From positions 40,375 through 104,374 of the forward strand of contig JANOJN010000170.1 of the NCBI GenBank assembly GCA_031418775.1: 64,000 bases of DNA, written 5' to 3'. The DNA is from JANLQX01 sp031418775. GTDB lineage: Bacteria > Actinomycetota > Acidimicrobiia > Acidimicrobiales > JANYDT01. Position 1 is the first letter of the stretch; each line of letters opens with the position of its first letter. Position numbers and translations under genes: made by a program. Positions 1-8,877 of this stretch are shown here, piece by piece. The notes under the pieces were generated by a model. That model worked only from the letters and a program-made list of their open reading frames with translations, was not told the origin of the DNA and did no database searches.

Positions 1-105
1 TGGCGTAAGCGCCGCGTGCGCGCCTGACCACACCTTCCACCGCACCCGCCACGCCGGCGGACAGCCGCCGAAGCGGTCCGCTACCCACTGCCTCCAGGAG
101 TTTCC

Positions 106-1062
106 ATGTCCCCGTCCGCCGTCCGTGACGTCATCATCATCGGTTCGGGCCCAGCCGGCCTGACCGCGGCGATCTACACCGCCCGCGCCAGCCTCAAGCC
201 GCTCGTGATCGAAGGCGAGATCAGCTCGACCGGCGACCAGCCCGGCGGACAGCTCATGCTCACCACCGAGGTCGAGAACTTCCCCGGATTCGAGCACGGC
301 ATTCAGGGTCCCGATCTGATGATGACCATGCGGGCGCAGGCCGCCCGCTTCGGGGCCGAGTTCCTGACGGCGAAGGTCACCTCGGTCAGCTTCGACGTCC
401 GACCATTCGTCGTCCACGTCGGTGAAGACGTCTATGAGGCGAACAGTGTCATCGTGTCGACAGGGGCACGAGCCCTCATGCTGGGCGTCGAAGCCGAGAC
501 CCGGCTGCTCGGCCACGGTCTGTCGACCTGCGCGACCTGCGACGGGTTCTTCTTCCGGGGCCAGGAGATCGCGGTCGTCGGCGGCGGCGATTCCGCCATG
601 GAGGAGGCCATGTTCCTCACCAAGTTCGCCTCGAAGGTCACCGTCGTCCACCGGCGTGACTCACTCCGGGCATCCAAGATCATGGCCGAACGGGCCATGG
701 CCAACCCGAAGATCGAGTTCGCGTGGAACAGCCAGGTCGTCGACCTCCTGGGCGACGCCAAGCTCGAAGCCGCCGTGCTCGTCGACACCAAGACCGGCGA
801 GCAGCGGACCCTTCCCGTGACCGGACTGTTCGTCGCCATCGGTCACGTCCCGAACACGGACCTGTTCAAGGGACAGCTGACGATGGATGACGCCGGCTAC
901 CTGCTTACCGAGGGGAAATCCTCGCGGACGAACATCGAAGGCGTGTCTGCGTGTGGAGACGTCCAGGACCACACCTACCGTCAGGCGATCACCGCCGCTG
1001 GATCGGGCTGTGCCGCGGCGATCGACACCGAGCGCTACTTGGAGAGCCTGCACGCCCTCTGA
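106..1062 (+). CDS. trxB: thioredoxin reductase
   Basis: FAD/NADPH enzyme that reduces thioredoxin in the cytoplasm. The 318-residue length is normal for the family. The N-terminal FAD-binding GSGPAGL lies at about residues 13-19, the redox-active CATC disulfide at 142-145, the NADPH-binding GGGDSAMEE and HRRDSLRAS follow, and the C-terminal FAD motif ends in GDVQDHTYRQAITAAGSG. The ATG is preceded by CAGGAG at 95-100 with good spacing. trxA lies immediately downstream on the same strand, so electrons pass from NADPH through TrxB to TrxA. The first 105 bases of the window show no gene I can identify. Identification is secure from motifs and from the conserved place left of the par genes. Confidence 0.97.
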   Translation: MSPSAVRDVIIIGSGPAGLTAAIYTARASLKPLVIEGEISSTGDQPGGQLMLTTEVENFPGFEHGIQGPDLMMTMRAQAARFGAEFLTAKVTSVSFDVRPFVVHVGEDVYEANSVIVSTGARALMLGVEAETRLLGHGLSTCATCDGFFFRGQEIAVVGGGDSAMEEAMFLTKFASKVTVVHRRDSLRASKIMAERAMANPKIEFAWNSQVVDLLGDAKLEAAVLVDTKTGEQRTLPVTGLFVAIGHVPNTDLFKGQLTMDDAGYLLTEGKSSRTNIEGVSACGDVQDHTYRQAITAAGSGCAAAIDTERYLESLHAL

Positions 1063-1248
1063 TCGATTCTGGAGCCTTTGCGGGCCCGGCCGAGCGCATT
1101 AGCCCGGTCGAACGGCCCGGGTCGGCTGTTCGTGGAATCAATTGCACGGCGCGGGCGTTGCCACGGATGTAGTCACCGAAGCTTCGCCGGCAACCGGCAG
1201 GATCGTCGAGCGGCTCAAGCACCCTTCAACCAAAGCGAGAACCCGACC

Positions 1249-1575
1249 ATGGCCGCTGGCATCGTCACCCTTTCCGATAGCACCTTTGACGAGACCATCG
1301 GCTCGTCTTCCACGCCTGTCCTCGTGGACTTCTGGGCGGAATGGTGCGGTCCGTGCAAGATGATCGCCCCAGTCCTGGAAGAAATTTCCAAGGAGCAAGA
1401 GGGTCGAGTGACCATCGCCAAGCTGAACATCGACGAGAATCCTGAAGCGGCACAGCGTTACGGCGTCATGAGCATCCCTACGCTGCTGCTCTTCAAAGAC
1501 GGCGAGCTCACCCATCGCACGGTCGGCGCGAAGGGCAAGATGCAGCTGATGAACGAGCTCGATCCCCACCTCTAA
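1249..1575 (+). CDS. trxA: thioredoxin
   Basis: Small cytoplasmic dithiol protein and electron donor for reductases. It has 108 residues with the active site WCGPC at 32-36, the cis-proline loop SIPTLLLF and the C-terminal helix typical of the fold. The ATG at 1249 was chosen because homology begins there; the reading frame is open further upstream to about 1078, but that extension is unlike any thioredoxin. The 186-bp gap from trxB could hold a separate promoter. The pair trxB-trxA next to parB-parA is the usual actinobacterial arrangement. Confidence 0.96.
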   Translation: MAAGIVTLSDSTFDETIGSSSTPVLVDFWAEWCGPCKMIAPVLEEISKEQEGRVTIAKLNIDENPEAAQRYGVMSIPTLLLFKDGELTHRTVGAKGKMQLMNELDPHL

Positions 1576-1623
1576 GCTCCCGTTCGCACCGGCCGAGCGA
1601 ACACCACAACCAACTCTCGGCGT

Positions 1624-1649
1624 CTCGGGCATCACGGCAAATGCCCGGG
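1624..1649. terminator. candidate bidirectional terminator between trxA and parB
   Basis: CGGGCAT and ATGCCCG form a 7-bp inverted repeat with an 8-base loop in the 95-bp gap between the convergent ends of trxA and parB. There is no clear T-run on either side, so it is only a plausible transcript end. Confidence 0.35.
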
Positions 1650-1670
1650 CCGTTGCTGGCGGTGACCGCG

Positions 1671-2603
1671 TTACTCGCTGGCCGGCGTCGCTGGAGTCGC
1701 AATCAAACGAGAGATCCGCTCGAGGTCGGCGAGGTCGGCAAACTCGATCGTCATCCGGCCCTTGCGGCCCTCTGACAACTCGATCCCGACACGGGTGGCC
1801 AGCAGATCAGCCAGGACCGACTCCAGTTCGAGCAGGCTGGCGGGCTTGGCACGAGCCTCCTTCGCCATCGACGCTCCGGCGGGTCGCTTCCCGGTACCGC
1901 TCGAGCGACTGCCTTCGCGAAGGCGCACCGCCTCTTCGACCGCGCGTACGCTCAGTCCTTCGGCAACGACTCGTCGAGCCTGCATCTCCTGAAAGGCTTT
2001 GTCCGAGGTCCCCAACAGGGCCCGGGCGTGCCCGGCAGAGATCTGTGCGTCCATGATGAGCCGCTGGATCGATGGTGTCAGATTCAGTAGGCGCAGCGTG
2101 TTGGTCACCGCCGCACGGCTACGACCCACCCGTCGGGCGACGTCATCATGGGTGAGGGAGAAGTCGTCGATGAGCTGCTGATACGCCGCCGCTTCCTCGA
2201 TCGCATTGAGATCCACGCGGTGCAGGTTCTCCACCAGTGCCTGCTCGAGCGCCTGCGTGTCTTCGGTCGCCCTGATCACCGCGGGAATCACGGTCAGCCC
2301 AGCGCGCTGCGAAGCTCGCCACCGCCGCTCTCCGGCGATGAGTTCGTACTGTCCATCGCTCGCCGGCCGAACAAGAATCGGCTGGAGAACGCCAAGTTGT
2401 CTGATCGAGGCCGTCAGCGAATCCAGCTCGTCGTCAGCGAACGCCTGACGGGGCTGGAACGCATTGGGCCGGATCGCCGTGATGGGCAGTTCGCGAAACA
2501 GCGCCGAGCCGGCGACGTCCTCGCCTTCTCCTCCGGTCGTGCTCGTACCGGAGGGGGGGATGAGCGCCCCGAGACCTCTACCGAGTCCGCTTTGTCGCGC
2601 CAC
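1671..2603 (-). CDS. parB: chromosome partitioning protein ParB
   Basis: CTP-dependent DNA clamp that loads at parS and organises the origin region for segregation. The 310 residues begin with the canonical GLGRGLGALIP, followed by the ParB N-terminal domain (RPNAFQPRQ, then the CTP-binding GERRWRAS) and a helix-turn-helix DNA-binding region around THDDVARRVGRSRAAVTN. A poorly conserved linker leads to a C-terminal dimerisation segment. The GTG start lies inside the 3' end of parA (26-bp overlap), indicating coupled translation. Two parS sequences lie upstream in parA, so the protein acts next to its own gene. Confidence 0.96.
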   Translation of the reverse strand: MARQSGLGRGLGALIPPSGTSTTGGEGEDVAGSALFRELPITAIRPNAFQPRQAFADDELDSLTASIRQLGVLQPILVRPASDGQYELIAGERRWRASQRAGLTVIPAVIRATEDTQALEQALVENLHRVDLNAIEEAAAYQQLIDDFSLTHDDVARRVGRSRAAVTNTLRLLNLTPSIQRLIMDAQISAGHARALLGTSDKAFQEMQARRVVAEGLSVRAVEEAVRLREGSRSSGTGKRPAGASMAKEARAKPASLLELESVLADLLATRVGIELSEGRKGRMTIEFADLADLERISRLIATPATPASE

Positions 2604-3639
2604 CGCTGATCTCCTTTGCTAGTCCTCGATACGCGATCGCCCCACGCGACCCTGGATCGAAGGTGGTGATTGGTTGACCGAACGACGGAGCCTCCGAGAG
2701 GCGCACGCTCCGGGGCACGATGTGGCGGCACACCCGTTCGCCGAAGTGCGCCTTGACCTCCTTGATGACCTGATCCGCCAGCTTGGTCCGGGCGTCGTAC
2801 ATCGTGAGGATGATGGCGCTGATGTCCAACGTCGGGTTGAGATTGGCCTGGACGAGATTGACGTTGCGCAGCAACTGGCCGAGCCCCTCTAGCGCGAAGT
2901 ACTCGCATTGGATGGGAACGATGACCTCGGTCGCCGCAGCTAACGCATTCACCGTCAGCAATCCCAGACTCGGTGGACAATCAATGAAGACGAAGTCGAA
3001 GTCCTCGACGACTCGATCGATTGCCCGCTTGAGACGAAGCTCCCGGCTGAAGGCGGGAACGAGTTCGATCTCGGCGCCGGCCAAGTCGATCGTGGTGGGG
3101 ACAACAAAAAGATTCTTCGTCGCCGTCGCCTCAACCGCGTCCTCCATCGGCGTGTCGCGAAGGAGGACGTCGTACACCGATGAGGCCAGCGTCCGAGCAT
3201 TGATGCCCAGTGCAGTGGTGGCGTTACCTTGCGGGTCAAGGTCGACGACCAGAACTCGATACTCGAGTTCGGCCAGGGATGCCGCGAGATTCACCGCCGT
3301 GGTGGTCTTGCCCACACCACCCTTCTGATTTGCAAGCGCCGCTACCCGGGGGAACGGGCGGGCGAACGAATGGGGAGAAGCAGGTGCCGGGGAGGCGGGC
3401 ATGCGATGACCTCGGGGAGTCGGTCGGTCGGTGTGGCCGATAGTGCGGGTTTCACGTGAAACGCCGTCGTCTCCATCGTCGCCGTTCCGCAGCACGAGGT
3501 CAAGGACCCTCGGGGTGTGCAGGTTGTCCGGCGTCGGGCCGCTGCTGCGAGTCGAACGCGAAGCAGTATTGACGTCACTCCGCTTCGTGCGCCGAAGGTT
3601 CGACGTGGTGCCGAGAGCGGACCGTTCCACGTGAAACAC
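2578..3639 (-). CDS. parA: chromosome partitioning ATPase ParA
   Basis: Deviant-Walker ATPase that moves ParB-parS complexes apart. KGGVGKTT follows an N-terminal extension of about 100 residues; DLDPQGNAT and FIDCPPSLG are the other ATPase motifs. The long form starts at a GTG at 3639 and reads FHVER across one parS and VSRET across the second. Mycobacterial ParA proteins carry a comparable N-terminal VSRET stretch, which favours the long form. An ATG at 3402 would give a shorter 274-residue protein beginning MPASPAP. The long form leaves only 32 bp after rsmG, in keeping with one operon. Confidence 0.93.
   Translation of the reverse strand: MFHVERSALGTTSNLRRTKRSDVNTASRSTRSSGPTPDNLHTPRVLDLVLRNGDDGDDGVSRETRTIGHTDRPTPRGHRMPASPAPASPHSFARPFPRVAALANQKGGVGKTTTAVNLAASLAELEYRVLVVDLDPQGNATTALGINARTLASSVYDVLLRDTPMEDAVEATATKNLFVVPTTIDLAGAEIELVPAFSRELRLKRAIDRVVEDFDFVFIDCPPSLGLLTVNALAAATEVIVPIQCEYFALEGLGQLLRNVNLVQANLNPTLDISAIILTMYDARTKLADQVIKEVKAHFGERVCRHIVPRSVRLSEAPSFGQPITTFDPGSRGAIAYRGLAKEISGGATKRTR
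3449..3462. other. parS centromere site (perfect core)
   Basis: GTTTCACGTGAAAC is the perfect 14-bp palindromic core of the bacterial parS consensus. It lies inside the 5' part of parA, where it encodes VSRET on the minus strand. Confidence 0.92.
3624..3637. other. parS centromere site (one mismatch)
   Basis: GTTCCACGTGAAAC differs from the palindromic core at one position. It sits immediately next to the GTG start of the long form of parA and encodes FHVER on the minus strand. It is 175 bp from the perfect site, giving a small parS cluster about 5 kb from oriC. Confidence 0.8.
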
Positions 3640-3671
3640 CGACCGACAACTCGGCTACGCCCGGAGTCTCA

Positions 3672-4364
3672 TCAGAACAGCGGAGACTTCCCCGGAACGC
3701 CGACCGCACGCGGGTACTTCGGAGGACAGGTGCGCTCTTGCACAGCCACGAAGAAGCGGAACGTGTGTGGCGCAACGATGACCCGGGCCATGCCGAGTTC
3801 GGCCAGACCTCGATCCGACCAGCGATCGGGCCCTTCCGGCGGTTCCGAAACAACGAGCAGACCGCCCGGTCGGAGGAAACCGGCCGCACACTCCGCCGTG
3901 ACGGCCGGGGCTGCGAACCCGCGGGCGACGACGAGGTCACACACACCACGGAGATCAGGGCGTCGAGCGACCAGTTCGGCGCGATCCAACACCACTTCGC
4001 ACCTGTCCGCCCAACCCAACTGGACCAGCACATCGAGCAAGGTGCCCATGCGGCGCCGGTGACTGTCGACAAACAGCCATTGTGAATCCGGCCATCGATC
4101 AGCAAGAACGAGCCCTGGGATCCCGCCACCCGTTCCGAGGTCAACGACGCGTCGGCGTCCGTGCAACGCGCCGTCGGTCGGCCCACCGACGAGTGACGCC
4201 GCCGACTCAACCGCGTCGCCGAATCCGTGGCTGTGGTCGAGATGGGTCTGGAGCGGACCCGGGCCCAGATAGCCGAATGCCCTCGCCTGGGCGAGGGCAT
4301 CGAGAACGCCTGGTGACGCGCCGGACAGGCGCTCTTGTTCAGGCAAATCGGCAGGAGTGCTCAC
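3672..4364 (-). CDS. rsmG: 16S rRNA (guanine-527-N7) methyltransferase RsmG
   Basis: SAM-dependent methylase of G527 in 16S rRNA; loss in other bacteria gives low-level streptomycin resistance. The 230-residue protein has the SAM-binding VVDLGTGGGIPGLVLA and the downstream FVDSHRRR acidic loop, followed by the family's VARGFA segment. It starts at GTG 4364, whose last bases overlap the jag stop (GTGA). It belongs to the leftward rnpA-yidD-yidC-jag-rsmG-parA-parB run, where ribosome and membrane-insertion genes precede the segregation genes. Confidence 0.95.
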   Translation of the reverse strand: MSTPADLPEQERLSGASPGVLDALAQARAFGYLGPGPLQTHLDHSHGFGDAVESAASLVGGPTDGALHGRRRVVDLGTGGGIPGLVLADRWPDSQWLFVDSHRRRMGTLLDVLVQLGWADRCEVVLDRAELVARRPDLRGVCDLVVARGFAAPAVTAECAAGFLRPGGLLVVSEPPEGPDRWSDRGLAELGMARVIVAPHTFRFFVAVQERTCPPKYPRAVGVPGKSPLF

Positions 4365-5149
4365 GCCGGGGCGAGCACGACCCGCCGGAAGGGATCCTCA
4401 CCTTCGGAGTGGCTGTCCACGCCGTCGATCGTCCCGGCCGTGTCGTGGACGACCTTGCGATCCATCGCACTCATCGGCTCGAGCACTCGTCGCTCCCCGG
4501 AGGACTGCACTTCAGCGGCGACCTTGTGGGTGAATGTCTCGAGCGCGACACGACGACGTTCTCGATAGCTCGCCACATCGAGGAGCACGCGCACGTTCGT
4601 CTCACCGACCTGGTGGAAGATCACGGTTCGGAGCAACTCCTGTGCGGCCTGCAGCGTCTGCGCCTTCGGTCCGATGAGCACCCCGAGCCCGGAGGGGTCC
4701 CCGGCGATGCGGAACTCGAGGTACGGGCCCTGCACGCCCGTCGTCACCTCTGCCTCGACACCGAAGGCGTCAAGGAGACCTTCGAGGAACGTGATGCCGG
4801 CGGCACTCACGGCATCGAGTTCCTCCTTACTCGACTCACTCGGAGCCGGTCGGGGGGCGCGTGTCCGAGGTGCACGAGGTTCGCGAGGTTCGCGATCGGC
4901 TGGTTCCGCCGCGGCCGGGCGGGCGGCACGGCTTCGCGGACGCGCTGTCCGCTCTTCGTTCCTGGGTCTTGCTGAGGCGGGGCGAACCCGGGCGCGAACC
5001 CGGGCCTCACCGCGAACTCGACCAAACAGCCCGGCCTTCGCCTCTTCCAGCACCTCGACGTCAGCGTCATCCTCGGCAACGCCGAGCTGTTCCAGCGCCA
5101 TGGCGGTTGCCTCCTCGACGGTCTTCCCTGTGACTTCGACCCACTCCAT
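4361..5149 (-). CDS. jag: Jag/KhpB-type RNA-binding protein (Jag_N, KH, R3H)
   Basis: Cytoplasmic RNA-binding protein usually encoded beside yidC. The N-terminal Jag_N domain (EWVEVTGKTVEEATAMALEQ) is followed by a long Arg/Pro/Ala-rich linker (about residues 60-110), a KH domain around the ISGDPSGLGVLIGPKAQTL-type loop, and a C-terminal R3H domain with ESYRERRR-like SYRERRRVAL. I prefer ATG 5149 to the in-frame TTG at 5155, which overlaps the yidC stop. It overlaps rsmG by four bases. The arginine-rich linker is longer than in Firmicutes homologues. Confidence 0.93.
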   Translation of the reverse strand: MEWVEVTGKTVEEATAMALEQLGVAEDDADVEVLEEAKAGLFGRVRGEARVRARVRPASARPRNEERTARPRSRAARPAAAEPADREPREPRAPRTRAPRPAPSESSKEELDAVSAAGITFLEGLLDAFGVEAEVTTGVQGPYLEFRIAGDPSGLGVLIGPKAQTLQAAQELLRTVIFHQVGETNVRVLLDVASYRERRRVALETFTHKVAAEVQSSGERRVLEPMSAMDRKVVHDTAGTIDGVDSHSEGEDPFRRVVLAPA

Positions 5150-5151
5150 GA

Positions 5152-6183
5152 TCAACGACCCTTCTTCTTGCTAGTCGGCGCCTTGGAGGCGCCTTTCGAG
5201 TTGGCTTTTGCCGACTTGGTCGGCAGCACCGGTGACGTCGGCGACGGCTTCGTCGACGGACGCGTATTCGGCGAGGTGTTCTTTGCGGTTCCGACCGAGG
5301 GTCCGCCCTTGGCTTCGATGCTCTTCGCTTCGATGCTCTTCGCTTCGACCGCCGCAGCGAGCTTGCCGGCCGCGGAACGCGGGCCGGCCGGCCCACCACG
5401 TTTGGGTTTGACAAAGGGTGCCGGTGCGCCGCCCTCCGGCAGTGGCTTCGGATTGGTCTTGTTCAGTACTTCCTGCTGGACGAGCGTCCAGATGTTCGAC
5501 GCCAGCCAGTAGACGACGAGGCCCGTTTGGGCCTGAAAGCAGAAGAGGGCAAAGCCGACCGGCAGGATCTTCATGATCTGCTGCATCTGTGCGGCTTGTG
5601 CGGTTGTCGCGGGGTTCAGTTTGTTGGCGCGAATCTGCTGTGCGAACCCGGTCGCGGCGATGCCGAGCACCATCAGAAGGTACGGAAGGCGGGTGCCGAA
5701 ACCACCAGAGACGCTCGATGCCGATTCCGCCAGATTAAGGCCGAAGGACTTCAGTTTGCCGCCACCTTCGATGATGGCCCGATACATCTCGGTGTTCTTG
5801 GCCAGATGGCGCGGCGTCGGCACCTGCACCTGCAACCACGAGAGACTGCCGGTGTTGGTCAGACCACGAATGACCTGGTAGAGACCGAAGAACACGGGAA
5901 ACTGGAGCAGCAGGGGCAGGCATCCCGCCGCTGGGTTGATCTTCTCTCGCCGGTACAGATCCATCATCTCGGCGTTGAGCTTCTGCTTGTCCGAACCGTA
6001 CTCGGCCTGCAGTTTCTTCACCTCGGGCTGCAAGCGGGCCATGCCCTGCATCGACCGGGTCTGCTTCAGAGTGAGGGGAAACAGCAGCAGCCTGACCACC
6101 ACCGTGAGAAGGATGATCGCCATCCCGTACGAATTGGTTATCTGGTAAAAAAAGGCAAGGACGGATCCCAGTGCGTCGATCAC
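5152..6183 (-). CDS. yidC: membrane protein insertase YidC/Oxa1
   Basis: Inserts and folds inner-membrane proteins with or without Sec. It has 343 residues, the short Gram-positive form without a large periplasmic domain. Hydrophobic segments begin at the N terminus (YGMAIILLTVVVRLLLFPLTL) and continue through PAAGCLPLLLQFPVFFGLYQV and later helices; the positively charged groove residue lies in the first segment (VVRLLLF). The C-terminal tail is basic and low complexity, with SIEAK repeated twice from a 15-bp tandem DNA repeat near 5318-5350. The GTG start overlaps the yidD stop by four bases. Confidence 0.96.
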   Translation of the reverse strand: MIDALGSVLAFFYQITNSYGMAIILLTVVVRLLLFPLTLKQTRSMQGMARLQPEVKKLQAEYGSDKQKLNAEMMDLYRREKINPAAGCLPLLLQFPVFFGLYQVIRGLTNTGSLSWLQVQVPTPRHLAKNTEMYRAIIEGGGKLKSFGLNLAESASSVSGGFGTRLPYLLMVLGIAATGFAQQIRANKLNPATTAQAAQMQQIMKILPVGFALFCFQAQTGLVVYWLASNIWTLVQQEVLNKTNPKPLPEGGAPAPFVKPKRGGPAGPRSAAGKLAAAVEAKSIEAKSIEAKGGPSVGTAKNTSPNTRPSTKPSPTSPVLPTKSAKANSKGASKAPTSKKKGR

Positions 6184-6563
6184 GACGCCCTCCTCGGATG
6201 GTTGGTGGTGCCGGCAAACTGGCTGGCTGAGCGCGTCGGGCGACGCGGAGAACGATCCGTCGACCGCCGTCTCGGCTGGTCACACCGGTGGTCAGACCGG
6301 TGGTCAGAACATGACGCCGCCGATTCCAGTACCGGATCAAACCCCGAACCGCCGCCCGGTCGGCAACGGCCTATCCGGCGAATCGTCATCCAGGAGCCGC
6401 GCCACGCACCGTGGATCTCCAGCGCATCGACGGCGTAGGCCGAGCACGTGGGCAGGTAACGGCACGGCGACGGCCGTCCGGCGAAGAGCTTCCGATAGCC
6501 GCGAACAGCCAGCAGGAGGGCACGGGTCGGCCAGGACACCGGCTTCGGCGCGCGCGGGATCAT
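6180..6563 (-). CDS. yidD: membrane protein insertion efficiency factor YidD
   Basis: Small membrane-associated protein that helps YidC-dependent insertion. The family core is clear: GYRKLFAGRPSPCRYLPTCS, then YAVDALEIHG and RRIGRCRPGG with the conserved cysteines. ATG 6563 overlaps the rnpA stop (ATGA). The 127 residues are longer than usual (about 80) because of a C-terminal Arg/Ser-rich tail of some 50 residues that has no visible fold and may be unconserved. Confidence 0.92.
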   Translation of the reverse strand: MIPRAPKPVSWPTRALLLAVRGYRKLFAGRPSPCRYLPTCSAYAVDALEIHGAWRGSWMTIRRIGRCRPGGGSGFDPVLESAASCSDHRSDHRCDQPRRRSTDRSPRRPTRSASQFAGTTNHPRRAS

Positions 6564-6907
6564 GGCGTGCCACCAGCGGCGATGCTCTGACGAGCGATCC
6601 GACGGGTGACGTCGGCGACTGCCGACGTGAGTTCGGACCAGGTGCACGCTTCGGCAGGTGCCACAACGCGAACGAGTACGTCACCCGACGGGATCGCTGC
6701 GGCGTGCGCGGCAAAGGCATCTCGAAGTCGACGCCGAACGGTATTGCGCTGCACGGCGTTACCGGCGGACGTCGGAATGGCATAGGCAACGCAGACGCCA
6801 GCGTCGTCGGAACCGGCCGACCGCGGGGACCAGGTCACGTTGAGCGGGCCAGAGCGGGCGCGAACACGCGACCGCGCGAGGGAGCGGAAGCGGCCCGGGC
6901 CATGCAC
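6560..6907 (-). CDS. rnpA: ribonuclease P protein component
   Basis: Protein subunit of RNase P, which matures tRNA 5' ends together with the catalytic RNA. The signature GNAVQRNTVRRRLRDAF (the RNR motif) is present, preceded by RFRSLARSRVRARSGPLNV. I set the start at GTG 6907 so that the protein begins HGPGRF, as in the family; this gives 115 residues. The frame stays open upstream to 7081, but that part is proline/arginine-rich and overlaps the gap to rpmH. It overlaps yidD by four bases. Confidence 0.93.
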   Translation of the reverse strand: MHGPGRFRSLARSRVRARSGPLNVTWSPRSAGSDDAGVCVAYAIPTSAGNAVQRNTVRRRLRDAFAAHAAAIPSGDVLVRVVAPAEACTWSELTSAVADVTRRIARQSIAAGGTP

Positions 6908-7001
6908 GCGGCCCAGCCGGCGCAGTGGCGCTGACGGGGCTGGGGCGGGGTCGGTGTGAGCGCCAGACAAGGTCCGGCTCCTCCGAAGAACGGGTGTCGG
7001 A

Positions 7002-7136
7002 TCAGGCCGACAGCTTGGAGCGACCCTTGGCCCGACGGGCCTTGAGGATCGCCCGGCCGCCGGCGGTGGCCATACGAGCACGGAATCCGTGCTTCTTGGA
7101 ACGGCGACGGTTGTTTGGTTGGAATGTGCGCTTCAC
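7002..7136 (-). CDS. rpmH: 50S ribosomal protein L34
   Basis: 44-residue ribosomal protein beginning KRTFQPNNRRRSKKHGFR and ending GRSKLSA, the complete L34 sequence. The GTG start at 7136 is preceded by GGAAGG (7145-7150 on the minus strand). The frame stays open upstream but is not L34-like. It marks the left border of the dnaA region in most bacteria. Confidence 0.96.
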   Translation of the reverse strand: MKRTFQPNNRRRSKKHGFRARMATAGGRAILKARRAKGRSKLSA

Positions 7137-7446
7137 GACGAGAACCTTCCGGTCGCCGCACCGGAGGCGGCAATTGAACCTTTCCAGGATAGGGGCTACG
7201 GAACCCCCTCCCGGACACACCGACCCCGTCCGGGAAAAACCGGTCCCTCGACGGGCCATTCGCGCCCGCTGCAGCTCGGCCGGGGCGGGCGCGCCGGACT
7301 TTCGCTGCTGCTAGCGTCTCATGCCCTTTCCCCGGCGCAGAGCTTCCCCGTTTGGCCGGTTTGCTCCTGCATCAGGGTCATACGTACACCTAGTTTCCAC
7401 ACCTGTGGATAACGTTGTGGAGTAACCGAGGACAACGTAGGAAACC
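7137..7446. promoter_or_regulatory. rpmH-dnaA divergent regulatory region with DnaA box
   Basis: 310 bp without a gene. A perfect DnaA box in reverse orientation (TGTGGATAA) lies at 7404-7412, preceded by GTTTCCACA at 7394-7402, so two inverted boxes stand within 20 bp just upstream of dnaA. This is the expected place for DnaA autoregulation and for the divergent promoters of rpmH and dnaA. I could not fix -35/-10 hexamers with confidence. Confidence 0.8.
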
Positions 7447-8877
7447 ATGGCTGATGAGGCTGCATATCCCTGGGAGGTAGTGAGTGACCGGCTCCGCCGG
7501 GCGCTCGGCGATGCCGCATGGGGTGCCTATTTCAGCGATGCGCGGGTCCTCGTCTTTGATGATCACCGGATGGTCCTTGCGGTCGGTCACGCCTTCGTGA
7601 AGGATCGGATCGAGCAGCGGTATCTCGAGGCCCTTCGTGAGGCTGTCAACGCCGTCACCGAGACCTCCACCATCGTGTCGATCGAGGTGATGGCGAGGTC
7701 GGAGCAGACTCAACCGACTTCCTACACTGCCGACGACATCTTCCGGGCCAACGACCGGGCGGTCGTCGAACCTCCGCCACCCGAAGGCACGAAGGTCGCT
7801 GCCGCGCCGGGGGCTGAAGGCGGGCGTGATCACGGCACCATGCTCAACCCGCGCTACACCTTCGCCGACTTCGTCCAGGGCACCAACAACCGGTTCGCCT
7901 GCAACGCCGCCATGGCCGTGGCGGAAAAGCCAGCGCGGTCCTACAACCCGCTGTTCATCTACGGCGATTCAGGCCTCGGCAAGACCCATCTCCTCCAGGC
8001 CATCGGCCATTACGTCCGGGAGATGTATCCACAGAGCCGAGTGCGCTACGTGTCGTCGGAAACCTTTGTGACCGAGTTCGTCGATGCCATCCGCACCAAC
8101 ACCACGAACTCGTTCAAGCGCCGGTACCGCGACGACTGCGACGTGCTCCTCGTCGACGACATCCAGTTCATGGAAGGCAAGGAAGGCACCCAGGAGGAGT
8201 TCTTCCACACCTTCAACTTCCTGCACCAATCCGGGCGCCAGATCGTGCTCTCGAGCGATCGACCCCCGAAATCGCTGGCCACGCTGGAAGACCGGTTGCG
8301 TAGCCGGTTCGAATGGGGGCTCACCACCGACGTGACGCCGCCCGACCTGGAGACGCGTCTCGCCATCGTGCGCAAGAAGGCCGAACGCGAACGCATGACG
8401 GTGCCGATCGACGTGCTCACGTTCATCGCCACCCACATCACCGACAACATCCGCGAGCTCGAGGGTGCCCTCAACCGGGTGTGCGCCTATGCCGGGCTCA
8501 ATCGGGAACCCCTTACCCTGGCCTTGGCTGAGCAGGTGCTCTCCGACCTCCTCACCGGGAACGAACCCCGTCCCGTGACCGCCAAGGCCATCCTCGACGC
8601 CACGGCCGAGATGTTCGGCTTCGCCATCGCCGACCTGATCGGCCAGTCGCGGCGTCGCCCACTGGTGACGGCGCGCCAAGTGGGCATGTACGTCTTTCGT
8701 GAGCTCACGGACTTCAGCTACCCGATGATCGGGCGTGAATTCGGCGGCCGTGATCACACCACCGTCATCCACGCCGTGGAGAAGATCACCGAGCAGATGA
8801 AGGAACGCCGGGCGATCTTCGATCAGGTGAACGAACTGATCCGGGTCATCAAGTCGGGCGCACAACATCGTGGCTGA
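7447..8877 (+). CDS. dnaA: chromosomal replication initiator DnaA
   Basis: ATPase that opens oriC. The N-terminal domain I (about 1-85) binds partners and a linker follows. The AAA+ domain has Walker A GDSGLGKT at 173-180 and Walker B LLVDDIQF. The C-terminal domain IV ends in the DnaA-box recognition motif GGRDHTTVIHA. The 476 residues are normal. The ATG is preceded by an AGGAAA-like sequence. dnaN follows after a 357-bp gap that carries most DnaA boxes, as in Mycobacterium and Streptomyces. Confidence 0.98.
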   Translation: MADEAAYPWEVVSDRLRRALGDAAWGAYFSDARVLVFDDHRMVLAVGHAFVKDRIEQRYLEALREAVNAVTETSTIVSIEVMARSEQTQPTSYTADDIFRANDRAVVEPPPPEGTKVAAAPGAEGGRDHGTMLNPRYTFADFVQGTNNRFACNAAMAVAEKPARSYNPLFIYGDSGLGKTHLLQAIGHYVREMYPQSRVRYVSSETFVTEFVDAIRTNTTNSFKRRYRDDCDVLLVDDIQFMEGKEGTQEEFFHTFNFLHQSGRQIVLSSDRPPKSLATLEDRLRSRFEWGLTTDVTPPDLETRLAIVRKKAERERMTVPIDVLTFIATHITDNIRELEGALNRVCAYAGLNREPLTLALAEQVLSDLLTGNEPRPVTAKAILDATAEMFGFAIADLIGQSRRRPLVTARQVGMYVFRELTDFSYPMIGREFGGRDHTTVIHAVEKITEQMKERRAIFDQVNELIRVIKSGAQHRG

